The position numbers and the translations under genes were made by a program. A stretch of DNA of 64,000 nt from contig NZ_CP163525.1 of the NCBI RefSeq assembly GCF_041080655.1, positions 7,130,001 to 7,194,000 on the forward strand, given 5' to 3'. Shown here piece by piece: positions 23,909 through 32,575 of the stretch. Under the pieces are notes generated by a model, which made no database searches, had not been told where the DNA came from, and was given only the letters and a program-made list of their open reading frames with translations. Numbering within the stretch: position 1 is the stretch's first letter; each line of letters begins with the position of its first letter. The stretch comes from Streptomyces sp. CG4. GTDB lineage: Bacteria > Actinomycetota > Actinomycetes > Streptomycetales > Streptomycetaceae.

Positions 23909-25396
23909 CTACACCCTCATCGGCCGATCCCTCGGAGAGACCGGCGCCGGCAGCCGTGAACTCCCGGTCAGATACCGGTCGACAGCCGCTGCCACCGCCC
24001 GCCCCTCCGCGATCGCCCAGACGATCAGCGACTGCCCACGCGCCGCGTCCCCGGCGGCGAACACCCCGGGGACGTTGGTCGCGAAGCCGTCGTCCCGCGC
24101 GAGCGTGCCGCGCGGGGCGAGCTGCAGCCCCAACTGCCCGATCAGTCCGTCCTCTTGGTCCGGCCCGCTGAACCCGAGGGCGAGCAGCACGAGATCCGCG
24201 GGCAGCGTCCGCCCGGTGCCCGGCAGCGGGCGGCGCAACTCGTCGACCTCCACCAGATGCAGCGACCGCACCCGCCCGCTCTCGTCCCCGGTGAAGCGCA
24301 GCGTGGACGCCGCGAACAGCCGCGCGTCCGCGTCCGCCGCCGGCGCCGTACGCAGGTCCCGGGCCTCCTCGTGCGCGGCCGACAGCCGGTAGATCTTCGG
24401 GTACGTCGGCCACGGCTCGATGTCCTCGTCGCGCTCGGCACCCGGCTGCGCGTAGATGTCCAGCTGGGTCACGGACGCGGCCCCCTCGCGCACCGCCGTC
24501 CCCAGACAGTCCGCCCCGGTGTCCCCGCCCCCCACGATCACCACGTGCTTGCCGGCCGCCGACAGCGGTGACACCTCCAGATCCCCCTCACACACCCGGT
24601 TCGCCAGCGGCAGATACTCCATCGCCTGGTGTATCCCGTTCAACTCCCGCCCCGGCACGGAAAGTTCCCGCCACGCCGTCGCCCCCGTGGCGATCACCAC
24701 CGCGTCGTACCGTCCCCGCAGCTCCACCGCGCCGACATCCCGCCCGACCGTGGTCGACGTACGGAACTTCGTGCCCTCGGCCCGCATCTGCTCGATCCGC
24801 CGCTCCAGATGCTGCTTCTCCATCTTGAACTCGGGGATCCCGTACCGCATCAGCCCGCCGATCCGGTCGTCCTTCTCGTACACGGCGACCGTGTGCCCGG
24901 CCCGCGTGAGCTGCTGCGCCGCGGCGAGCCCGGTGGGCCCGGAGCCGATGACGGCGACGGTCATCCCCGACAGCCGTTCCGGCGGCCGCGCCGGGACGAA
25001 GCCCTCCGCCCAGGCGCGGTCGGCGATCGCGCACTCGACGTTCTTGATGGTGACGGCCGGCTGATTGATCGCGAGTACACATCCCGCCTCGCACGGTGCC
25101 GGACACAACCGCCCGGTGAACTCGGGGAAGTTGTTGGTCGCGTGCAGCCGGTTGCTCGCCGCCCGCCAGTCCTCGCGCGAGACCAGGTCGTTCCACTCCG
25201 GGATCAGATTGCCCAGCGGGCAGGCGTCGTGGCAGAACGGGATCCCGCAGTCCATGCACCGGTCGGCCTGCTTGCTGATGATGGGCAGCAGCGCTCCGGG
25301 GACGTACACCTCGTCCCAGTCCCGCACCCGCTCCTCGACGGGCCGCCGCGGCCACTCCTGGCGCGGCGTGGTCATGAACCCCTTGGGATCGGCCAT
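23909..25396 (-). CDS. gltD: glutamate synthase small subunit (GltD-type FAD oxidoreductase)
   Basis: A 495-residue protein that supplies electrons from NADPH to glutamate synthase or a related enzyme. The N-terminal iron-sulfur cysteines are CMDCGIPFCHDACPLGN and CPAPCEAGCVLAI. The FAD site is VAVIGSGPTGLAAAQQLTRA. The NADPH site is VVIVGGGDTGADCLGTA. The second FAD motif is NVPGVFAAGDAARGQSLIVW. The start ATG (25396) precedes MADPKGFMTTPRQEW, the common Streptomyces N-terminus. No gltB large-subunit gene is present on either side, so this copy may serve a different partner. The truncated DUF1772 frame overlaps its start. Confidence 0.92.
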   Translation of the reverse strand: MADPKGFMTTPRQEWPRRPVEERVRDWDEVYVPGALLPIISKQADRCMDCGIPFCHDACPLGNLIPEWNDLVSREDWRAASNRLHATNNFPEFTGRLCPAPCEAGCVLAINQPAVTIKNVECAIADRAWAEGFVPARPPERLSGMTVAVIGSGPTGLAAAQQLTRAGHTVAVYEKDDRIGGLMRYGIPEFKMEKQHLERRIEQMRAEGTKFRTSTTVGRDVGAVELRGRYDAVVIATGATAWRELSVPGRELNGIHQAMEYLPLANRVCEGDLEVSPLSAAGKHVVIVGGGDTGADCLGTAVREGAASVTQLDIYAQPGAERDEDIEPWPTYPKIYRLSAAHEEARDLRTAPAADADARLFAASTLRFTGDESGRVRSLHLVEVDELRRPLPGTGRTLPADLVLLALGFSGPDQEDGLIGQLGLQLAPRGTLARDDGFATNVPGVFAAGDAARGQSLIVWAIAEGRAVAAAVDRYLTGSSRLPAPVSPRDRPMRV

Positions 25397-25932
25397 GGTC
25401 GACTTCCTCGCGTACGGGTACCACGGGGGTACCGGCTGTACGACGGGCCGTACATCATCGGGCGGCAGCCTCCGAGAACACCGAGAGCCTCCGAGACATC
25501 GAGAGCCGGCGAGAGCCCCCGAGAACGTGGAGATCTTTCGAGAACGTCGAGCGGCTGCCTTCGGCACTCTTTCGGCCACGATACGTCCGCCCCGGCGACC
25601 GCGCAGAGCGGCGGACAGCCCTTCTGGTGATGGGGTTGCGCGGACGGGGCTGCGCCGATGAGGTGGAGTTCAAGCTTCCCCTCTCCCGGCCACACCATGA
25701 ACGTCACCACCGTGATCATCGCGCTCAGCACCGCCGTGCCGGTGAACACCGTCATGAAGGCAGGCCACACCGTGGCGACATTGATCGCGTTCATCACCGC
25801 GACGCCCTGCGCGGGCGGCAGCGCGGCGAGGCCCCGCACCACGAGGATCGAGAACGCGCAGAAGACCCCGGCCATCAGCCCGGTGCCGAGAATCCCCACC
25901 ACGATCAGCACGAAGAACGGCCCGCCGATCAT
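25372..25932 (-). CDS. probably truncated DUF1772 (anthrone oxygenase-like) membrane protein
   Basis: The ATG at 25932, behind GGAG, starts a frame whose first 85 residues contain two or three membrane helices and the DUF1772 signature: GLMAGVFCAFSILVVRGL, then LPPAQGVAVMNAINVATVWPAFM and FTGTAVLSA. Members are normally about 150-160 residues with four helices and a conserved PLN segment. Here the sequence turns into a hydrophilic, repeat-like tail (GAAPSAQPHHQKG onward) that runs over the gltD start. The natural second half is missing, so a broken gene is likely. The tail DNA (25480-25550) contains short GAGAAC/TCGAGA repeats. Confidence 0.5.
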   Translation of the reverse strand: MIGGPFFVLIVVGILGTGLMAGVFCAFSILVVRGLAALPPAQGVAVMNAINVATVWPAFMTVFTGTAVLSAMITVVTFMVWPGEGKLELHLIGAAPSAQPHHQKGCPPLCAVAGADVSWPKECRRQPLDVLERSPRSRGLSPALDVSEALGVLGGCRPMMYGPSYSRYPRGTRTRGSRPWPIPRGS

Positions 25933-25973
25933 CTCCACGCCCCATCTCGTCTCGCCCCTCCCTCTCACTGCTC

Positions 25974-26669
25974 TCAGCCCGCGTCCGCCCCGGCGTCCTG
26001 CCAGGCCCGCAGCACGCTCTCCACGGCCGGAGCGATCCGGCGCCGTGCCTCGTACCGTGACACCCCTATCATCAGCAGCTCGTCGTACGGTGTGTCCACA
26101 TGCCGTACGGCCGCCACGACCGCCGAGATCACCGCCCCCTCCGACAGTGCCCGCCCGGCCGCGCTGCGCCCGACCCGCCCACTGCCCCGCGCGGAGGCGT
26201 GCGCCGCGACGGCCCGCGCCCGGTCGGCCGGGCAGCCCGGAAACAACCGCAGGATCTCGGCCGCGAACGCCGCCGCGAACCGCTCGTCCTCCGCCCCCCG
26301 ACGCCGCGCGTCCCGCGCCCGTCGCCGGCGCCGCGCCTCCGCGTCCGCGAGGCACCGGGCCTCGGCCCGGGCGAGCGCCGCTTCCTCCACGAGCACGCCC
26401 TGCCGTTCGTAGCGGCTCTTGCGCCGGTTGAACCGCACCACCACGACCGACAGCCCGCTCTCCTCCCTGGACCTGCGGGTCAGCGCGATGTCCCCGCGCG
26501 GCAGGAACACCAGGTGTCCCAGGTCTGCACAGTGCAGACAGCGCGGCGCCCCGTCCTCCAGCACGAGCAGAGACAACGGCCCGCGCCGGCAAGTGGCACA
26601 CCGCTTGGGCTTCAGCGCCTGGATGACGACAAGTCGACCGGGAGAGTGGGGAGTTGAAGGAAGCGCCAT
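25974..26669 (-). CDS. DUF2293 domain protein
   Basis: About 231 residues from the ATG at 26669; a GTG at 26693 would add eight. The N-terminus has a treble-clef-like cysteine set (KRCATCRRGPL and CLHCADLGHLVFLP), then LTRRSREESGLSVVVVRFNR. A long basic Ala/Arg helix spans residues 105-145. The DUF2293 region follows (ILRLFPGCPADRARAVAAHA, VISAVVAAVRHVDTPYDELL, then GVSRYEARRRI). The role is unknown; the zinc-ribbon-like start and basic helix suggest nucleic acid binding. Confidence 0.75.
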   Translation of the reverse strand: MALPSTPHSPGRLVVIQALKPKRCATCRRGPLSLLVLEDGAPRCLHCADLGHLVFLPRGDIALTRRSREESGLSVVVVRFNRRKSRYERQGVLVEEAALARAEARCLADAEARRRRRARDARRRGAEDERFAAAFAAEILRLFPGCPADRARAVAAHASARGSGRVGRSAAGRALSEGAVISAVVAAVRHVDTPYDELLMIGVSRYEARRRIAPAVESVLRAWQDAGADAG

Positions 26670-27041
26670 ACGCGGTACTTTCCCCGCTACCACCCGAGCC
26701 TCCCACGCCTTGCCTACTCCTTCATCTCCTCCTCCCGTATGCCGTTCTCCCGCCTGCTCTGCAAGCCGAACCCCGACCTCCTCGTATCCGACCTCCGTGC
26801 ACGGTGCCGCACCGAAGCCTGCATCTCGTCCGCCTCAGCCACCGCGAGGCCGGCGTACGACAGCCAAGGCTCACCACCGCGCCCACCGCGACCACCCCCT
26901 TCATCGCTCCCGTCGCTCTCGTCCCTCTCGACACCGGGCAGCCAGTCCCCGCCGACGCGGTAACGCCCGCCCCGTCTGCGGCCCGGCCGCACCCCCCGGC
27001 CCAGCAGGCACTGTCACCTCGCCTTCCCGCCACCCGGCATC
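26670..27041. other. 372-base gap without a convincing gene
   Basis: This region divides two divergent genes (DUF2293 on minus, uridine-kinase-like on plus). It is pyrimidine-rich on the plus strand (CTCCTCCT, CCGACCTCC blocks). Open frames of 70-100 residues on both strands have no recognisable motif, start site or codon bias that sets them apart. It presumably holds the two promoters. Confidence 0.5.
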
Positions 27042-27683
27042 ATGGGCCCTGTGCGACTCGAAGCGATCACCTGGGACCGGCTCGCCGAGCTGCTCGCCGA
27101 CCGGTTGGCCGGGGTGGAGGCGGCCGACGGAGGGGCCTGGCCGCGCGTCGGCTTCGACGGGGCTCCGGCCGCCCGGCCCGGCGACCTCGCCGAGCGCGTG
27201 GGGGAGGCGCTGCGGGTGCGCGGTCGGCCCTCGCTCGTGGTCGGCACCGAGGGCTTCCTGCGTCCCGCCTCACTGCGCCTGGAGCACGGGCGGCGGGACG
27301 CGGAGTCGTACTACGGCGGATGGTTCGACATCGGCGCCCTGTGGCGCGAGGTCTTCGGCCCTCTGGATCCCGGCGGCAGCGGGCGCGTCCTGCCCGACCT
27401 GTGGGATCCGGTCACCGACCGGGCCACCCGCAGCCCCTATGTCCAACTCCCGCCCGGCGGGGTGCTGTTGCTCCACGGCCCTCTTCTGTTGCGCCACTGG
27501 TTCCCCTTCGACCTGACCGTGCACCTCCTCCTCTCCCCGGGCGCACTGCGCCGCCGTACCCCGGAGCCCGACCAGTGGACGCTCCCCGCCTTCGAGCGCT
27601 ACGAGACCGAGACCGACCCCGCCGGCCTGGCCGACGTCCTGGTACGCGCCGACGACCCGCGCCATCCCGCCTGGAGCGGCTGA
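27042..27683 (+). CDS. uridine kinase-like protein
   Basis: About 213 residues resembling the P-loop kinase-like proteins annotated as uridine kinases in Streptomyces. The P-loop position reads VGFDGAPAARPGDLA, which lacks the GKT/S of a functional Walker A. The rest of the fold is visible: LVVGTEGFLRPASLRLEHG, SYYGGWFDIGALWREVF, then GGVLLLHGPLLLRHWFPFDL. Starts at ATG 27042 or GTG 27051 are both possible, and neither has a clear ribosome-binding site. Loss of the nucleotide-binding lysine questions kinase activity. Confidence 0.7.
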   Translation: MGPVRLEAITWDRLAELLADRLAGVEAADGGAWPRVGFDGAPAARPGDLAERVGEALRVRGRPSLVVGTEGFLRPASLRLEHGRRDAESYYGGWFDIGALWREVFGPLDPGGSGRVLPDLWDPVTDRATRSPYVQLPPGGVLLLHGPLLLRHWFPFDLTVHLLLSPGALRRRTPEPDQWTLPAFERYETETDPAGLADVLVRADDPRHPAWSG

Positions 27684-27715
27684 GCCGCACGGACCGGCCC
27701 ATCGGCCCCCGTGGC

Positions 27716-28843
27716 TCAGAGCCAGCCGTTGCGCCGGAAGCCCCGGTACAGCACCAGACACGCTCCCGCCATCACGGCCATGACCAGCGGATAGCCGAAC
27801 CGCCAGTGAAGCTCCGGCATGTTGTCGAAATTCATGCCGTACACCCCGCACACCATCGTCGGCACGGCGATCACGGCGGCCCAGGCCGTGATCTTCCGCA
27901 TGTCCTCGTTCTGCGCGACGGTCACCTGCGCGAGATGGGCCTGCAGGATCGAGTTGAGCAGTTCGTCGAACGCGGCGATCTGTTCCTTGGCCCGGATCAG
28001 ATGGTCGAGCACGTCCCGGAAATAGGCCTGTATCTCCGGTGCGACGACTCGTATGGGACGGGTGGCCAGGTCCTCCACCGGGCGGCCCAGCGGCACCACC
28101 GCCCGCTTCAGCTCCAGCAGTTCACGCTTCATCTGGTAGATGCGGCCGGGGTCGAGCCGTGCGCCGTTCTCCGAGAACACCTCCGTCTCGACCTGGTCGA
28201 TGTCGGCCTGCACCGCGTCCGTGACGTTCAGATAGTCGTCGACGACATGGTCGGCGATCGCGTGCAGCACCGCCGCCGGGCCCTTCGAGAGCTGATACGG
28301 ATGTGCCTCCAGCTCCTCGCGCAGGGGGCCCAGTGAACCATGCCGGCCGTGCCGGACCGTGATGACGAAATCCTCGCCGACGAACACCATGATCTCGCCG
28401 GTGTTCACGACCTCGCTGGTCGCCGTCAGCTTTTCGTGCTCCACGTAGCAGACGGTCTTGAACACCGCGAAGAGCGTGTCCCCGTAGTGCTCCAGCTTCG
28501 GGCGCTGATGGGCCTCGACCGCGTCCTCCACCGCCAGCGGATGCAGGTCGAACAGCTCGGCGATGCCCGCGAACTCACGATCCGTCGGCTCATGCAGCCC
28601 CAGCCAGACGAACCCTTCGCCGGTCTTGCGCACCATCCGCACTGCGTCCACCAGGTCCGTGCACTGCGGCACGCGAACACCGTCCTGATACGTCACACAG
28701 TTGACCACCGACGAGCCCAGCGGTGACCTGGCGGGATGGCTCAGGTCCACGCGCGGCTGCCGCCGGGCCAGCCGCGCCACCTTGCGCAGGCCGCCGACCC
28801 TGCCCAGTCCCGTGACCTTCCGCAGATTCCCCGCCATGGACAT
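27716..28843 (-). CDS. corA: CorA family magnesium/divalent cation transporter
   Basis: A 375-residue CorA channel. The long cytoplasmic N-terminal domain (residues 45-290) contains GFVWLGLHEPTDREF and the stalk helix (AQVTVAQNEDMRKITAWAAV). Two C-terminal membrane helices follow, and the first ends in the selectivity motif YGMNF with DNMPELHW in the periplasmic loop. The basic Arg/Lys-rich C-terminus (YRGFRRNGWL) is typical. ATG 28843 follows GAGGAG at 7 bases. It is divergent from a methyltransferase, with a repeat array between them. Confidence 0.92.
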   Translation of the reverse strand: MSMAGNLRKVTGLGRVGGLRKVARLARRQPRVDLSHPARSPLGSSVVNCVTYQDGVRVPQCTDLVDAVRMVRKTGEGFVWLGLHEPTDREFAGIAELFDLHPLAVEDAVEAHQRPKLEHYGDTLFAVFKTVCYVEHEKLTATSEVVNTGEIMVFVGEDFVITVRHGRHGSLGPLREELEAHPYQLSKGPAAVLHAIADHVVDDYLNVTDAVQADIDQVETEVFSENGARLDPGRIYQMKRELLELKRAVVPLGRPVEDLATRPIRVVAPEIQAYFRDVLDHLIRAKEQIAAFDELLNSILQAHLAQVTVAQNEDMRKITAWAAVIAVPTMVCGVYGMNFDNMPELHWRFGYPLVMAVMAGACLVLYRGFRRNGWL

Positions 28844-29179
28844 CTGGATCTCCTCGCTTGGATCTCCGCGTGCAACACTTCCGTGCCTTGTCCGGCAAGT
28901 CTGCCAGCCGAGAGCAAAGCGTGGGTAAGCCTGTGGGAATAGGACGTTCCGCTTGGTTCCGGCCTGTGGATGGACGGACGGATGGGCGCCAGCCTCGAGA
29001 GGAATCGGTTCCTGCCTGCGGACGGACCGGTTCCCGACCCTGGACGGACCGGTTCCCGACCCTGGACGGATCGGTTCCCGACCTTCGACGGATCGCTTCT
29101 CGCCCTGGACGCTTCGGTCCCCGCCCTGGACGGGGCGTCCCCCGATCCGGACAAGCCGGGCGACTGGGATGATCGCGGT
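28844..29179. repeat. intergenic 22-bp tandem array
   Basis: Degenerate 22-bp units lie at about 29007, 29029, 29051, 29073, 29095 and 29116, with the core GGTTCCCGACCCTGGACGGA. They fill much of the 336 bases between the divergent corA and methyltransferase genes. Unit divergence increases towards the methyltransferase. The first 150 bases beside corA look unique and probably carry its promoter. Confidence 0.85.
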
Positions 29180-29974
29180 ATGACGCGATCCGACGGATAC
29201 CTCCTGGACAACCAGCAGAGCGAGGCGGGACAGCGCTTCGACGCCTTCGCCACCCTCTTCGATCCCACGACCTTCCGGCACATCGAGGCGCTCGGCATCG
29301 GGCCCGGTCGGCGCTGCTGGGAGGTTGGGGCCGGTGGTACCTCCGTGGTGTCCTGGCTGGCCGAGAAGGTGGGCCCCACCGGCAATGTCGTCGCGACCGA
29401 CATCGACACCTCGCAGATCACGGGCGCCGCCCGTCCGCCGCTGGAGGTCCGCGTCCACGACGTGGGCGCCGAGGAACCGCCGGGTGAGGGCTTCGACCTG
29501 GTCCATGCCCGGCTCGTCCTCGTCCATGTCCCGGACCGGGCAAGGGCGTTGCGGTCCATGATCCAGGCCCTGCGGCCCGGCGGCTGGCTGTTGGTCGAGG
29601 ACGCCGATCCCGCCCTCCAGCCCCTGCTCTGCCCCGACGAGTACGGCCCCGAGCAGCAGCTGGCCAACCGGTTGCGCCAGGGCTTTCGCAAGCTGCTCGC
29701 CGAACGTGGCGCCGATCTTTCGTACGGCCGCAAACTCCCGCGTCTGCTGCGCGAGGCCGGCCTGAGCGGGGTGGAGGCGGATGCGTTCTTCCCGGTGACG
29801 TCGCCTGCCTGCACCGCCCTGGAAGCCGCGACGGTCCGTCAGATCCGGGACCGGCTCGTCACCGCCGGACTCGCCACCGACGAGGACATCGACCGGCACC
29901 TGGCCAACGTCGAGGGCGGCGCCATGGACCTGGCCACCGCACCGATGATCTCGGTGTGGGGGAGGAAGGCCTAG
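29180..29974 (+). CDS. class I SAM-dependent methyltransferase
   Basis: A 264-residue methyltransferase. Motif I is RRCWEVGAGGTSVVSWLAEK. An acidic residue follows the second strand (VVATDIDTSQI). Motif post-I is DLVHARLVLVHVPDRARAL, and LRPGGWLLVEDADP is the motif III region. The ATG at 29180 gives the usual MT...YLLDNQQSEAG start of this Streptomyces family. No ribosome-binding site is visible, and GGATGAT sits 6 bases upstream, so it may be leaderless. The acceptor is unknown. Confidence 0.88.
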   Translation: MTRSDGYLLDNQQSEAGQRFDAFATLFDPTTFRHIEALGIGPGRRCWEVGAGGTSVVSWLAEKVGPTGNVVATDIDTSQITGAARPPLEVRVHDVGAEEPPGEGFDLVHARLVLVHVPDRARALRSMIQALRPGGWLLVEDADPALQPLLCPDEYGPEQQLANRLRQGFRKLLAERGADLSYGRKLPRLLREAGLSGVEADAFFPVTSPACTALEAATVRQIRDRLVTAGLATDEDIDRHLANVEGGAMDLATAPMISVWGRKA

Positions 29975-30063
29975 GCGCCTGCCAGCCGGGGCGGGCGCCC
30001 GTGCTGCGTGAATTCAACTGCTCCGCCTCGGCGTTCGCGCTGCCGGACGCGGGCAAGCCCCAG

Positions 30064-30099
30064 CTGCCTGCCTGCCTGCCTGCCTGCCCGCCTGCCCGC
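30064..30099. repeat. CTGC tetranucleotide microsatellite
   Basis: Six perfect CTGC units (30064-30087) are followed by CCGC, CTGC and CCGC. They lie between the convergent methyltransferase and psuK genes. Tetranucleotide arrays of this length are uncommon in Streptomyces. Confidence 0.9.
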
Positions 30100-30126
30100 T
30101 CGTGTCCGGTCGGTGACGGCCACCGG

Positions 30127-31140
30127 CTAGTCGGCGCTCCCCGGACGCGGTGGCCTGCTGTCCACCGCTTGTGGGCACGGTGGTCCGTCACCGACCGGAT
30201 GCGGACACGGTGGTCCGTCACCCACCGGTTGCCGACACGGCGGTCTGCCGCCCACCCGTCGTACGGCCTCCGCGCCTGCCCGGCAACCCCGTGCCGCCGC
30301 CTCCTCGGGGTCCGCGCCCGCGAGCAGGGCGGCGAGGAACGCGCCGGTGAAGGCGTCCCCGGCGCCCGTGGTGTCCCGAGGGACCGCCGGGGTCGCCGGC
30401 ACCTTGACCGGTGTGCTGCCGGAGCGAGCCACCAGGGCACCGTCCGCGCCCGTCTTGGCCACGACCAGCGGAACGAGGCGGCTCAGCTTGGCCGCCGCGT
30501 CCGCCGGATCCGGCAGCCCGGTCAGCAGACACGCCTCGTCCCGGCTGGGCAGCAACACATCCAGCTTCTCCGCGAACGCCAGAAAGCGATCCACGCCCAG
30601 CCGCACGAGGAAGCCCGACGACGCCGGATCCAGGCTGACCGGCACGCCACGCGCGCGTGCCGCCGCGAGCGCTGTCTCGGCCAGCTCCCGGCTCGGCTCC
30701 GTGAACAGCAGGTAGCCCGACAGATGCAGCCGGGCCACGCCGTCGAGCAACGCGTCCGACCAGTCCGCGGGTTCGAGCTGCAACGATGCCCCGCTGTCCG
30801 TGAGGAACGTGCGCTCCGCCGCCGCACCCGTGTCGACGAGGCAGATCACCGTCCCGGTCGCCGCCGTCGGATCGACCACCAGCCGAGGCCGCACCCCGGC
30901 CGCGACCAGCTCACGCTCGTGCCAAGCGGCCGCGTCCGCGCCCACCCGTCCGAGCAGCCGTACGTCCGCACAGCCCGTGTGCGCCGCCCAGCAGGCCACG
31001 TTCGCGCCCGCGCCGCCCGGCAGCGTCCGGATCGCGGCGGCTGTGTCGGTGCCAACCGTGAGCGGCCCCTGGTGCCGGGCGACCACATCCGTGACCACGT
31101 CACCGACGACCAGCAGGGCCCCGCTCCGGCCCGTGGTCAC
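30127..31140 (-). CDS. psuK: PfkB family kinase, probable pseudouridine kinase
   Basis: A 337-residue ribokinase-fold enzyme expected to phosphorylate pseudouridine. It begins GALLVVGDVVTDVVARH; the substrate loop is LPGGAGANVACWAA and the anion hole/catalytic Asp motif is DTTGAGDAFTGAFLAALLA. Its GTG (31138-31140) overlaps the psuG stop (GTGA), which ties it to pseudouridine breakdown. The last 45 residues are an extra tail of 10-residue repeats (VGDGPPCPHP-type), encoded by a 30-bp DNA array, beyond the normal PfkB end. Confidence 0.85.
   Translation of the reverse strand: MTTGRSGALLVVGDVVTDVVARHQGPLTVGTDTAAAIRTLPGGAGANVACWAAHTGCADVRLLGRVGADAAAWHERELVAAGVRPRLVVDPTAATGTVICLVDTGAAAERTFLTDSGASLQLEPADWSDALLDGVARLHLSGYLLFTEPSRELAETALAAARARGVPVSLDPASSGFLVRLGVDRFLAFAEKLDVLLPSRDEACLLTGLPDPADAAAKLSRLVPLVVAKTGADGALVARSGSTPVKVPATPAVPRDTTGAGDAFTGAFLAALLAGADPEEAAARGCRAGAEAVRRVGGRPPCRQPVGDGPPCPHPVGDGPPCPQAVDSRPPRPGSAD
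30145..30266. repeat. 30-bp in-frame tandem repeat, about 4 copies
   Basis: Units begin near 30147, 30177, 30207 and 30237 with ACGGTGGTCCGTCACC and encode the C-terminal tail of the PfkB kinase on the minus strand. The middle two units are about 90% identical. Confidence 0.85.
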
Positions 31141-32045
31141 CTGCCGGTCCACGCCGTGGCGATCCGCGCCGCCAGCCGTACGTTGCCGCGCACGGCCGCC
31201 AGATTCGCGCTCAGGGAGGCACCGTCGGTGTGCCGGACCAGGTAGTCCAGCAGGAACGGGGTCACCGCCTGCCCGGTGATGCCCTGCTCCGCGCAGGCGC
31301 GCAGCGCGTCGGCGAGCACGCGCGCGTGCAGCGCGGGATCGAGCTGGTCCGCCTCGGGGACGGGATGGGCGACGATCAGGGCCGACTCCGGCGCGTCGAG
31401 CGCGTCCTGGGCCCGCATGACGTCCGCGACCTGACCCGGGGAGTCCAGCCTCCAGTCGACCGGATGCCCCGAATCCGACAGATAGAAGCCGGGGAACCGG
31501 TCCGTGCCGTACCCGGCGACGGCCACGCCCAGGGTCTCCAGCCGCTGCAGGGTCGCCGGCACGTCCAGGATCGACTTCACACCCGCACAGACCACGGTGA
31601 TCCGGGTCCGGGCCAGCAGACCCAGGTCGGCCGACTCGTCCTGGGTCACCGTCCACTCCCGGTGCACACCGCCCAGCCCGCCGGTCGCGAACACCCGGAT
31701 GCCCGCGAGCGCGGCCAGCTGCGCCGTCGCCGACACCGTGGTCGCCCCGCTCACGCCGGCCGCCACGGCGAGCGGCAGATCGCGATGGCCCAGCTTGCGG
31801 ATGCCGTCCTCGTTCGCGATCCGCTCCAGCTGCTGCTTGTCCAGGCCGACGTGAGGGCGGCCGTCGAGCACGGCGATGGTCGCCGGTACGGCGCCCTCCC
31901 GCCGCACGGCGTCCTCCAGCTCCAGCGCCACCTGCAGGTTGCGCGGACGGGGAAGACCGTGCGCGATGATCGTGGACTCCAGGGCCACCACCGGCCGCCG
32001 CGCGTCGATCGATTCCCGGACCTCTTCCGACACCACCAGCACCAC
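31137..32045 (-). CDS. psuG: pseudouridine-5'-phosphate glycosidase
   Basis: A 302-residue enzyme that splits pseudouridine 5'-phosphate into uracil and ribose 5-phosphate. Hallmarks are VVALESTIIAHGLPRPRN, then AVPATIAVLDGRPHVGL, GATTVSATAQLAALAGIRVF and ATGGLGGVHR. The metal/Lys site region is VVCAGVKSILDVPATLQRLE. Length matches the family. GTG 32045 is set by AGGAGG six bases upstream. It forms an operon with the downstream kinase gene, giving a complete pseudouridine salvage pair; no transporter gene is adjacent. Confidence 0.95.
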   Translation of the reverse strand: MVLVVSEEVRESIDARRPVVALESTIIAHGLPRPRNLQVALELEDAVRREGAVPATIAVLDGRPHVGLDKQQLERIANEDGIRKLGHRDLPLAVAAGVSGATTVSATAQLAALAGIRVFATGGLGGVHREWTVTQDESADLGLLARTRITVVCAGVKSILDVPATLQRLETLGVAVAGYGTDRFPGFYLSDSGHPVDWRLDSPGQVADVMRAQDALDAPESALIVAHPVPEADQLDPALHARVLADALRACAEQGITGQAVTPFLLDYLVRHTDGASLSANLAAVRGNVRLAARIATAWTGR

Positions 32046-32143
32046 GCATCGCCTCCTGTCCGTCGGCTTTTCCTCATCTCTGGCGGGCCCCGGCGGCCGC
32101 TAAACGCTTGCGGCCTGTGGGGGACGCCACCAGCCTGGGCCGC

Positions 32144-32575
32144 ATGACGAAGAACAGCATGCGTCTCGACCACGTCGTCCTGTGGGTGGCCGATCCGCTC
32201 GCCGCGGCCCGCTTCTACCAGGAGGTCGTCGGCCTGGAGCCCGTGCGGGCCGCAGAATTCGCTGAGGGGACGGTCGCGTTCCCGTCCGTGCGCGTCAATG
32301 ACGAGACCATCCTGGACCTCGCCCCGCTCGCCTTCACGGACCGCATGAACATGCTGCCCGGTGCGGCCAACAGTGCCGGCCACCCGGTCAACCACGTCTG
32401 CCTGTCCCTGCCCGCCGACGCCTTCGACGCCCTGCGCACCCGGCTGGAGGAGCACGGCGTACCCCTGAGCGACATCGGCCACGACTCGTTCGGCGCCCGC
32501 GGCAAGGCCCCGCGCAACTTCTACTTCCGGGACCCCGACGGCAACGTCTTCGAGGCCCGGCACTACGACGAGTAG
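32144..32575 (+). CDS. VOC (glyoxalase/dioxygenase-like) protein
   Basis: A 143-residue single-chain VOC protein. It contains the two beta-alpha-beta-beta-beta modules: LDHVVLWVADPLAAARFYQE at the N-terminus (metal His) and NHVCLSLPADAFDALRTRLE. The C-terminus is NFYFRDPDGNVFEARHYDE, with the metal Glu in FEARHY. The substrate is unknown. ATG 32144 is the start that matches the family N-terminus. Its stop codon lies in the first unit of a tandem repeat. Confidence 0.85.
   Translation: MTKNSMRLDHVVLWVADPLAAARFYQEVVGLEPVRAAEFAEGTVAFPSVRVNDETILDLAPLAFTDRMNMLPGAANSAGHPVNHVCLSLPADAFDALRTRLEEHGVPLSDIGHDSFGARGKAPRNFYFRDPDGNVFEARHYDE

Noticed and set aside
25372..26706. A 444-residue protein covering the DUF1772 and DUF2293 region
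   Set aside because: The frame is antisense shadow of the DUF2293 gene in its first half. Only the ATG at 25932 has a ribosome-binding site and a recognisable domain.
26714..26992. A 92-residue frame on the minus strand between DUF2293 and the uridine-kinase-like gene
   Set aside because: No ribosome-binding site, no motif, and composition no different from the shadow frames around it.
29007..29150. Replication iterons or an origin
   Set aside because: The 22-bp units are GC-rich and degenerate, with no rep gene, DnaA boxes or AT-rich unwinding region.
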